Shown here: one piece after another, positions 58,201 to 61,955 of the stretch
Layout of the letters: the number at the start of each line of letters is the position of its first letter
How positions within the stretch are numbered: position 1 is the first letter of the stretch
Notes under the pieces: model-generated
Seen by the model: the letters and a program-made list of their open reading frames with translations, nothing else
Told to the model about the DNA's origin: nothing
The model's database searches: none
Program-made: the position numbers and the translations under genes
DNA from: Escherichia sp. E4742
GTDB taxonomy: Bacteria > Pseudomonadota > Gammaproteobacteria > Enterobacterales > Enterobacteriaceae
Direction: 5' to 3'
Assembly (NCBI RefSeq): GCF_005843885.1
Contig: NZ_CP040443.1
Location: 3,472,001 to 3,536,000 of the forward strand
DNA length: 64,000 nt

Positions 58201-61200
58201 CGAGCAAAACCATCGCCATTGCGGGCATCAGTGATGACACCGGTTTAAGCAGCAGCGATTTTGTTACTCGCGACACGACGCTGACCGTGCGCGGGACGCT
58301 CGGCGCGGCGCTGGCCGCCGATGAACGGGCGCAAATCAGCCTCGACGGCGGTGTCACCTGGACAACCTTAACCGTTATCGGCACCAGCTGGAGCTACGCC
58401 GATGGTCGCACGCTTACCGACGGCATCTGGAACTACACGGTGCGGGTGGTGGATCTGGCGGGGAATGTCGGGCAGACCGCGACGCAAAACGTGGTGGTCG
58501 ATACCACCAGCCCGGAAGCGGCGAAAAGCATCACCATTACCGGCATCAGCGATGACACCGGAGCCAGCAGCAGCGATTTTATTACCAGCGATACCACGCT
58601 TACCGTGCGCGGCGTACTGGGCGCGGCGCTAGGGGCTAATGAGTTCGCGCAAATCAGCACCGACAACGGCGCTACATGGGTGAATGTGACGCTGGCAGCG
58701 GACGGCCTGAACTGGACATACGCTGATGGGCGCACGTTGACTAACGGCACGACAACCTGGCAGGTGCGGGTGGTCGATCTGGCAGGCAACGTTGGCGCAA
58801 CGGGCAGTCAGACGGCGCAGATCGACACCGTTAACCCGGCGCAGGTGCTCACTATCGCCAGCATCAGCACCGACACGGGGAGTTCGTCCACCGACTTTAT
58901 CACCAGTGATACCACGCTCACGTTGACGGGGTCACTGGGGGCGGGGCTTGCCAGCGGCGAAGTGGCGCAGATTAGCCTTGATGGCGGTGCGACCTGGACC
59001 ACGCTCACTACCAACGGCACGCAGTGGACTTACACCGACAGCCGCACGCTGACAGATGGCAGCTACGTTTATCAGGTGCGGGTGCTGGATCTGGCGGGGA
59101 ATACCGGCCCGGTGGTGTCGAAAACGGTGGTGGTCGATACGATTAACCCCACCGCCACGCCGACTATTGTGTCGTATACCGATGATGTCGGGCAGCGACA
59201 GGGGACGTTAAGCAGTTCGCAGGCCACCGACGATACCACGCCACTGCTGAACGGCGTGCTCTCCGGCCCGCTGGCCAGCGGCGAAGTGGTTTACCTCTAC
59301 CGCAACGGCTTGTTGTTAGGTGCGGTAACGATGGTCGGCGCACTGAACTGGACCTACAGCGACAGCGGGCTGGTCAGCGGTGCGTATACCTACAGTGCGC
59401 GGGTAGTGGATCTGGCAGGGAATATCACCTCTTCCAGTGATTTTATCCTGACGGTGGATACCTCTATTCCGACCACGCTGGCGCAAATCACCAGCCAGAC
59501 CACGCGTGACACCACGCCAATTATCAGCGGGGTGATCACTGCCGCGCTCGCCAGCGGGCAGTATGTCGAAGTGGTCATCAACGGCAAAACCTACACCTCG
59601 CAGCCGGGCGGTGCGGTGGTAGTCGATCCGGCGCACAACACCTGGTATGTGCAACTGCCGGATACCGATGTGCTGGCGGCGTCCGCAACCGCTTATAACG
59701 TCACCGCGCAGGTGAAAAGCTCGGCGGGCAACGGCAACACCGCTAACGTCAGCAACGGCTCGGTGACGGTCAACGCGGCAATTGATTACACGCCAGCCTG
59801 GACAACCGCCAATAAAACAACGGCCTGGGGGCTGACCTATGGCCTCGACAACCACGGGATGTGGACGGTGCTGGCAAACCAGCAAATTATGCAATCAACC
59901 GACCCGTTAACCTGGTCGAAGACCGCACTGACGCTGGTGCAAAGCGGTAACAACTACGCCACCAGTTCCATTGCCGATTACGATCGTAACGGCACGGGCG
60001 ATCTGTTTATTACCCGCGATGACTACGGCACGGGGTATATCAACGGCTTTACCAATAACGGCGACGGCACCTTTTCCAGTGCGATTCAGGTGAACGTCGG
60101 CACCCTGACGTGGTACGGCTCGATTGTGGCGTTTGATAAAGAGGGCGACGGCTATCTCGATTTCTGGATTGGCGACGCGGGCGGGCCGGACTCCAACACC
60201 TTCCTGTGGAATAACGCAGGCACGCTGGTAGGCAACTCCACCACCGCCAACAACGGAGGGAGCGCCACGGTCGGCGGGGTAGTAAACGGCTATCTTTCCC
60301 TTAACGAAGGTTCCGGCGTCGATCTCAACAATGACGGCAGGGTAGACCTGGTTCAGCACACCTTCAACCTGAATAACTACTACACCCTTTCGTCGCTTAT
60401 CAGCCAGGGCAACGGCACGTTTGTCTGGGGGCAGAACACCATCAACACCTTCCTCAGCGTTGCAGGCAGCGGCGGTAACTCGACGTCTGTCTCCATGACC
60501 TGGGCGGATTTCGATGGCGACGGCGATATGGATCTCTTCCTGCCCGCCAGCCAGGGAAGAGCTAACTACGGCTCGCTGTTATTCAATACCAACGGCGTGT
60601 TGGGTAATCCGGTGGCGGTGGGGGCAACGGCAACCACCTATGCCAGCCAGTTCAGCGTGGCGGTGGACTGGAACCACGATGGCCTGATGGATATCGCCCG
60701 TATTGCCCAGACCGGACAGTCCTACCTTTACACCAACGTTGGCGGGGCCAGCAACTGGACGCAGTCGGTACTCGGCGGCAGCCAGAGCGGCACCACCAGC
60801 GGCGTGGCGGCAATGGACTACGACTGGGACGGCGCGGTGGATGTACTGGTGACCAAACAGTCTGGCAGCGTGTTCCTGATCCGCAACACCAACACGGTGA
60901 GCTACGGCACTTCGCTGCACCTGCGCATCACCGATCCCAACGGCATTAACGTCTATTACGGCAATACCGTAAAACTGTACAACTCGGCGGGTGTGCTGGT
61001 CGCCACGCAAATCATCAACCCGCAGTCGGGGATGGGGGTTAACGACACCTCGGCGCTGGTCAATTTCTACGGGCTGAATGCCGGAGAAACCTACAACGCC
61101 GTGCTGATCAAATCCGCTGGCGCGACTGCCAGCAATATTGACCAGACGGTCAATACCAGCTGGGGCGGCTTACAGGCCACCGATGCTACCCACGCTTACG

Positions 61201-61952
61201 ATCTCAGCGCCGAAGCGGGCACCGCGAGCAACAACGGCAAGTTCGTCGGCACCGGTTATAACGACACCTTCTTCGCCACCGCAGGCACCGACACTTACGA
61301 CGGCTCCGGCGGCTGGGTGTACAGCTCTGGCACCGGAACCTGGCTGGCAAACGGTGGGATGGACGTGGTTGATTTTCGGCTATCGACGGTGGGCGTGACC
61401 GCTAACTTAAGCAGCACCGCCGCCCAGGCCACCGGTTTTAACACCTCGACATTTACCAATATCGAAGGCATTTCCGGCTCGAATTTTAACGACACTCTGA
61501 CCGGCAGCACGGGCGATAACCAACTGGAAGGGCGCGGCGGTAACGACACGCTCAACATCGGCAACGGCGGCCACGACACCTTGCTCTATAAACTGCTCAA
61601 CGCCAGCGACGCCACTGGCGGCAACGGTTCGGACGTGGTGAATGGTTTTACGGTAGGGACATGGGAAGGCACCGCCGACACCGACCGCATTGATATTCGT
61701 GAACTGTTGCAGGGCAGCGGCTACACCGGCAACGGCAAAGCCAGCTACGTCAACGGCGTGGCAACGCTGGATGCGCAGGCCGGAAACATCAGTGATTTTG
61801 TCAAAGTTACCCAGAGCGGCAGCGACACCATCGTGCAGATCGACCGCGACGGCACGGGCGGTGGCTTTGCGACAGCTAACGTGGTCACGCTGACGGGCGT
61901 GCATACCGACCTCGCCACCTTGCTGGCGAATCATCAGTTGATGGTGGTGTAG
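40284..61952 (+). CDS. Giant BapA/SiiE-type repeat adhesin secreted by type I system
   Basis: This single open frame encodes 7,222 residues, roughly 0.7 MDa. AGGA lies eight bases before the ATG. Residues 1-130 form a BapA-like prefix with a TAAG tetrapeptide at 97-100, followed by a Gly/Ala-rich hydrophobic stretch (about 132-150) and a Pro-rich linker. One Ig-like unit (about 173-266) leads into about 55 units of about 99 residues with the signature NTIAGDDVINAAE and repeated GNWSV and AGN turns. From about 5760 five DTGLSSSDFIT-type units follow, then two related ones. Residues about 6500-6950 carry six DxDxDG calcium loops like FG-GAP/VCBS propellers. The end has RTX-like GGNDTL repeats and a type I signal (FVKVTQSGSDTIVQID...LANHQLMVV). 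I noticed only one cysteine (near 65). No frameshift or stop interrupts it. Cell attachment and biofilm formation are likely by family; the ligand is unknown. Confidence 0.95.
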   Translation: MSLIIDVISRKTSVKQTLINPGDVTVVIYEPSVVQVHAQASAVARYVRDGNDLLIYMQDGTVIRCNGYFLQAANTSEQSELVFADGQQLTHVTFADTAAGGLAPVELTAQTTAIESIAPYLDIVGQTTAFPWGWLAGAAVGGGALGALLASGGDDGSKTEVVNNPPPAEPGNATPSFLVTDNQGDQRGILSANDTTDDTTPTFSGSGQAGATIQIKDSNGDTIASTQVGSDGRWSVDLPTQSAGEHTWSVVQIVGSTITNAGSITLTIDNSQAAVQLATTAGDNIINASEQAAGFTLSGTSSHLAQGTELTVTLNGKTYTTTVGANGGWSVQVPTADAQALGEGNQAVLVSGKDATGNTVTGAQLLTVDTQPPTLAINTIAQDNIVSAAEHNAALVLSGTSNAEAGQTVTLNLNGVTHTATVGSDGTWQVTLPATEVQALADGGYTLNASVSDRAGNTTSNSANFAVDTSAPVVSVNTIAGDDILNTAEQIVAQIISGQVSGASPGDTVTVKLGATVLTGVVLGDGTWNVALDPAVTRTLARGPNDIIVTVTDAAGNTGTATHNITLAGVAPQVSIDAISGDNVLNSLESQQPLTLSGTSNLPDGGTVSVTLNNVTYSAQVSGGVWSLSVPVSDVVNLANTNYTITASATDVTGNTGTAQSNLLVDTVLPQVIINTFAGDNIVNNAEAGADQTLSGRVVGAAQGDTVTIELGGNTYTATVGSNLTWSVNVPAADLQALGDGALTINASVTTVHGNTGSSALDITISAGLPGLRIDTIAGDDVINAVEQQQNLIITGSSTNLPAGRVVTVLLGGNTYQGVTDSNGNWQVGVPAADLQALTPGTIVVNASATDPAGNPVSIDRSVEVNPGAVLITINTVSGDDIINAAEKGAPLTLTGTTQLVETGQTVVVKFAGQTFTTTVQSGGGWSLTVPASTVSSLADGAAEITATVTNISGNTGDTSRTITVDSQAPALSIDPLTADNIINAAESGQDLSITGTTDAQPGQTVTVTLNGQTYQGVVQPDGTWSVTVPAANVDALADGNATVTASVNDIAGNPTSVSRVALVDATPPVVTINPVATDNVINTPEHTQAQIISGTVTGAQAGDIVTVTLNNVNYTTVVDASGNWSLGVPASVVSGLVDGSYPVSVSVTDRAGNTGSQALTVTVDTAAPVIGINTIAGDDVINASEKGADVQITGTSDQPANTTITVTLNGQNYTATTDASGNWSVTVPASAVTALGQANYTVTAAVTSGIGNSATASHNVLVDSALPGVTINPVATDDIINAAEAGVAQTISGQVTGAAVGDTVTITLGGNTYTTTVQPGLSWSVSVPAADIQALGNGDLTANASVTNQNGNTGSGTRDITIDANLPGLRVDTVAGDDVVNIIEHGQALVVSGSSSGLAEGTPLTVTINNVEYTTAVQADGSWSVGVTAAQVSAWPAGTVNIAVSGESSAGNPISITHPVTVDLTPAAITINTIATDDVINAAEKGADLTLSGTTTNVEAGQTVTVTFGGKNYTATVASDGSWTATVPAADLASLTDGSASAQASVSNVNGNSASAVHSYSVDSSAPTIIINTVASDNIVNASEADAGVTVSGSTTAEAGQIVTITLNSPTVQTYQATVQADGSWSINIPAADLEALTDGSHTLTATVNDKAGNPASTTHNLAVDLTVPVLTINTIAGDDIINAAEHGQALVISGSGTGGEAGDIVTVTLNSKTYTTTLDASGNWSVGVPAADVTALGSGPQTVTASVTDAAGNNDSETHTVTVNLTAPTIGINTIATDDVINASEKGADLQISGTSNQPAGTTITLTLNGQNYIATTDAAGNWSTTVPASAVGALGEASYTVTANVTDSAGNSNSASHNVQVNTALPGVTLNPVANDDIINAAESGVAQTISGQVTGAAAGDTVTVTLGGKTYTATVQGNLSWSVDVPAADIQAIGNGELTVNASVTNGVGNTGSGSRDITIDANLPGLRVDTVAGDDVVNSIEHAQALVITGGSSGLATGAALTVVINTVTYAATVLADGTWSVGVPAADVGNWPAGTVNITVSGASSAGNPVTITHPVTVDLSAVAISINTVSGDDVINAAEKGADLTLSGSTSGVEAGQTVTVIFGGKTYTATVAGDGSWTTTVPAADLNALRDGDATVQASVSNVNGNTASATHAYSVDATAPTLAINTIATDDILNAAEAGNPLIISGSSSAEAGQTVTVTLNGVTYSGTVQADGSWSVSVPTADLSNLTASPYTVSASVNDKAGNPASATHGLAVDLTVPVLTINTVSGDDIINATEHGQALVISGSSTGGEAGDVITVTLNSKTYTTTLDASGNWSVGVPAADVTALGSGPQTITATITDIAGNSDDASRTVTVNFTSPTIGINTIASDDVINATEKGADLQITGTSNQPAGTTITVTLNGQNYTATTDSNGNWSATVPASAVSALGEANYTVTANVTDTAGNSNSASHNVLVNSALPAVTINAVATDDIINAAESGNAQTISGQVTGAAQGDTVTVTLGGNTYTATVQANLSWSVDVPAADIQALGNGSLTVNASVTNGVGNTGSGSRDITIDANLPGLRVDTVAGDDVINSIEHNQALVITGSSNGLTVGTALTVVINNVTYAATVLADGTWNLGVPAADVSNWPAGTVDITVSGTNSAGTTSTITHPVTVDLAAVAITINTLSGDDVINAVEKGETLVVSGSTSGVEAGQTVTVTFGGKNYTTTVEANGSWTVNVPPADLAALPDGAGNVQASVSNINGNSAQADRAYSVDATAPLVTINTIASDDILNVSEAGAGITISGTTTAQAGQTLTVTLNNNTYQTTVQADGTWSVNVPATDLSGLTASSYTVTATVSDKAGNPASVDHALAVDVTAPDLTINTVSGDDIINAIEHGQALVVSGTSTGAAAGDVVTVTLNGKNYTTTLDASGNWSVGIPAADVTALATGSQTITASLIDRAGNSDSTTHDVTVDLSGPTLTINIVSGDDIINNTEKTQDLTISGGSSGLATGTTVTVMLNGLAYSATTDGSGNWSITVPASAVGALGEAVYQISASATDSAGNSGSTTHTVNVESLLPGVIINTVAGDDIINAAEIAVNQTISGQVTGTAEAGNTVTVTLGGNQYTATVQPDLSWSVSVPAADLQALGNGELTISASVTNTTGNTGTATHDIVIDANLPGLRVDTVAGDDVVNIIEHGQALVVTGSSTGLAVGTPLTVEINSVTYGATVLADGTWSVGVPVGDVANWPAGTVDITVTGTNTAGTTTSISHPITVDLAAVAITINILSGDDVINAAEKGSDLQLSGTTSGVEAGQTITVIFGGKSYTTTVAADNTWGLTIPAADLAALPDGAANVQASVSNVAGNNALATHVYSVDVTAPSVTINTIATDDILNAAEAGTALTISGTSTAEAGQAVTVTLNGVNYSGNVQADGSWSVSVPTGDLANLTASPYTVNAAVSDKAGNPASATHNLAVDLAAPVVTINTVAGDDIINATEHAQAQIISGSATGATTGNTVSVTIGTTTYNTVLDANGNWSIGVPASVISALAQGDVTITATVTDSAGNSGTASHTVSVALGAPVLGINTIAVDDIINATEKGADLAISGSSNQPAGTQVTVTLNGQNYTTTADASGNWSVTVPASAVSALGEATYTVTAAAIDSAGNSGSASHNVQVNTALPGVTINIVATDDIINAAEAGADQTISGQVTGAAAGDTVTVTLGGETYTATVQANLSWSMSVPAAALQALGNGELTISATVTNSVGNTGSGTRDITIDANLPGLRVDTVAGDDVVNIIEHGQALVVTGSSSGLAAGAVLTVSINSQTYSATVLADGSWSVGVPAVDVSAWPAGTVTITASGSTTAGNPVSVTHPVTVDLTAIAISINTITADDVINAAEKGAALTLSGSTSGVEAGQTVTVTFGGKSYTASVAANGSWSATVPAADMAALRDGDASAQASVSNVNGNTTTTTHAYSVDASAPTVTINTIAGDDILNATEAGTALTINGSSSAEAGQTVTVTLNGANYTGTVQTDGSWSVSVPPAALSALTASNYTVSAAVSDKAGNPASANHNLTVDTSVPVVTINTVAGDDVINATEHAQAQIISGSATGAATGSTVTVTIGTNTFTTVLDASGNWSVGVPASVVSALANGTVTINASVTDAGGNSGSATHQVTVNTGLPSITFNAISGDNVLNADEKGQPLTISGSSTGLATGAQVTVTLNGHNYSTTTDAAGNWTLTVPVSDLAALGQANYTVSASATSTVGNTASSQANLLVDSGLPGVTINTVAGDDIINAAEAGADQTISGVVTRAAAGDTVTVTLGGNTYTTTVQGNLSWSISVPAADLQALGNGDLTINASVTNANGNTGSGTRDITIDANLPGLRVDTVAGDDIVNSIEHGQALVITGGSSGLNAGAALTVTINGVAYAATVQADGSWSVGIPAANVSAWPAGPLAVDVVGQSSAGNPVSVSHPFTVDLTAVAISINTVASDDVINAAEKGAGLTLSGSTSGIESGQTVTVTFGGKTYTASVAANGSWSVNVPAADLATLPDGAANVQASVSSASGNNASATHAYSVDASAPTLTINTIASDDILNATEAGSPLTLSGTSTAETGQTVTVTLNGATYSGNVQADGSWSVSVPTSALGALTASNYTVSAAVNDKAGNPGSASHNLAVDTTAPVLTINTVAGDDIINDAEHAQALVISGTSSGGEAGDVVSVVLNGKTYTTTLDASGNWSVGVPAADVTALGSGAQTITASVSDRAGNSDDASRTVTVSLSAPVISINTIAGDDVINATEKGSNLALSGTSDQPAGTAITVTLNGQNYSATTDASGNWSITVPASAVSALGEATYSVTASVTNAQGNSSTASHNVQVNTALPGVTINPVATDDIINAAEVGSAQTISGQVTGAAAGSTVTVELGGKTYTATVQADLSWNVSVPAADWQALGNGELTVNASVTNAVGNTGSGTRDITIDASLPGLRVDTVAGDDVVNIIEHAQAQVITGSSSGFAAGTALTVVINNQTYAATVLANGSWSVGVPAADVSNWPAGTLNITVSGANSAGTQTSITHPLTVDLTAVAISMNSITSDDVINAAEKGAALTLSGSTSGVEAGQTVTVTFGGKTYTTTVAANGSWSTTVPAADMATLRDGDASAQVRVTNVNGNSATATHEYSVDSAAPSVTINTIASDNIINASEAAAGVTVSGTSTAQTGQTLTVTLNGTTYQTMVQVDGSWSLTLPASDLTALANNGYTLTATVSDLAGNPGSASKGVTVDTTAPVISFNTVAGDDVINNVEHNQAQIISGTATGAVAGDRLVVTIAGQQYVTSTDASGNWSVGVPASVISGLTDGTVTISATITDSAGNSSTQTHNVQVNTAAVSLSVSTISGDNLINAAEAGSALTLSGTGTNFAAGTVVTVLLNGKGYNATIQSNGSWSVNVPAADVAALADGTSYTVSASAQDSAGNSATASRSVAVDLTAPIISINTVSTDDRLNAAEQQQPLTLNGSTSAEVGQTVTVTFGGKTYTATVAANGTWALNVPAADLAALGQGAQTITASVNDRAGNPGQTTHALTVDTVAPTVTIATVAGDDIINNAEQLAGQTISGTTTAEVGQTVTVTFNGQSWTATVGSGGSWSVFIPAQQFAGLSDGSYTISATVADQAGNPGSASRGVTLNGDVPTVTINTFAGDDVVNAAEHGSSLVISGTTTAPVGQTLTLTLNGKTYTTTVQTGGSWSYTLGSADVTALADGNAYVINASVSNAIGNTGSSNHSITVDLSAPAMGINIDSLQTDTGLSASDFITSVSPVVVNGSLTAALASNETAQISIDGGATWSTLTVTGTTWRYNDSRTLTDGNYLYQVRVIDAAGNVGATDSQNVVIDTIAPDPAVKTIAISAITTDTGLITNDFVTSDTTLAVSGSLGATLAAGEFAQISIDGGTTWQNLSVSGLTWTYLDGRTLSDGNYNYQVRVIDTAGNIGATASQIVTIDTSAPLASKTIAIAGISDDTGLSSSDFVTRDTTLTVRGTLGAALAADERAQISLDGGVTWTTLTVIGTSWSYADGRTLTDGIWNYTVRVVDLAGNVGQTATQNVVVDTTSPEAAKSITITGISDDTGASSSDFITSDTTLTVRGVLGAALGANEFAQISTDNGATWVNVTLAADGLNWTYADGRTLTNGTTTWQVRVVDLAGNVGATGSQTAQIDTVNPAQVLTIASISTDTGSSSTDFITSDTTLTLTGSLGAGLASGEVAQISLDGGATWTTLTTNGTQWTYTDSRTLTDGSYVYQVRVLDLAGNTGPVVSKTVVVDTINPTATPTIVSYTDDVGQRQGTLSSSQATDDTTPLLNGVLSGPLASGEVVYLYRNGLLLGAVTMVGALNWTYSDSGLVSGAYTYSARVVDLAGNITSSSDFILTVDTSIPTTLAQITSQTTRDTTPIISGVITAALASGQYVEVVINGKTYTSQPGGAVVVDPAHNTWYVQLPDTDVLAASATAYNVTAQVKSSAGNGNTANVSNGSVTVNAAIDYTPAWTTANKTTAWGLTYGLDNHGMWTVLANQQIMQSTDPLTWSKTALTLVQSGNNYATSSIADYDRNGTGDLFITRDDYGTGYINGFTNNGDGTFSSAIQVNVGTLTWYGSIVAFDKEGDGYLDFWIGDAGGPDSNTFLWNNAGTLVGNSTTANNGGSATVGGVVNGYLSLNEGSGVDLNNDGRVDLVQHTFNLNNYYTLSSLISQGNGTFVWGQNTINTFLSVAGSGGNSTSVSMTWADFDGDGDMDLFLPASQGRANYGSLLFNTNGVLGNPVAVGATATTYASQFSVAVDWNHDGLMDIARIAQTGQSYLYTNVGGASNWTQSVLGGSQSGTTSGVAAMDYDWDGAVDVLVTKQSGSVFLIRNTNTVSYGTSLHLRITDPNGINVYYGNTVKLYNSAGVLVATQIINPQSGMGVNDTSALVNFYGLNAGETYNAVLIKSAGATASNIDQTVNTSWGGLQATDATHAYDLSAEAGTASNNGKFVGTGYNDTFFATAGTDTYDGSGGWVYSSGTGTWLANGGMDVVDFRLSTVGVTANLSSTAAQATGFNTSTFTNIEGISGSNFNDTLTGSTGDNQLEGRGGNDTLNIGNGGHDTLLYKLLNASDATGGNGSDVVNGFTVGTWEGTADTDRIDIRELLQGSGYTGNGKASYVNGVATLDAQAGNISDFVKVTQSGSDTIVQIDRDGTGGGFATANVVTLTGVHTDLATLLANHQLMVV
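41082..57560 (+). repeat. Array of about 55 Ig-like units of about 298 bp
   Basis: Successive units begin near 41101, 41410, 41706, 42006, 42300, 42597 and so on to 57264, with steps of 294 to 309 bp and always in frame. Each encodes about 99 residues with an opening strand (xINTxxxDDxIN), a central G-N-W-S-V turn and a closing AGN turn. Sequence identity varies by class, and DNA identity is highest between units six apart. Confidence 0.93.
42597..56966 (+). repeat. Higher-order six-domain repeat, period about 1.8 kb
   Basis: The distinctive unit beginning LRVDTVAGDDVVN recurs at 42597 (degenerate), 44391, 46194, 47988, 49788, 51582, 53379 and 55173. The intervals are 1794, 1803, 1794, 1800, 1794, 1797 and 1794 bp. 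Between them five other domain classes appear in the same order, so the stalk is built from about eight six-domain blocks. Confidence 0.9.
57564..59460 (+). repeat. Second Ig-like repeat family at the distal end
   Basis: Five units of about 97-111 residues start near 57576, 57900, 58215, 58538 and 58854 with the pattern DTGxSSxDFIT, followed by FAQISIDGGxTWxxL, GRTLxDGNYxYQVRVxDxAGN. Two further, more divergent units follow to about 59780. They differ clearly from the main array. Confidence 0.85.
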
Positions 61953-61955
61953 ATA

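Noticed and set aside
41079..61934. Dozens of minus-strand open frames of 60-284 codons opposite the adhesin gene
   Set aside because: They recur in register with the repeats and arise from GC-rich codon use on the coding strand. They have no ribosome sites, no family resemblance, and low-complexity Ala/Val/Arg/Gly composition.
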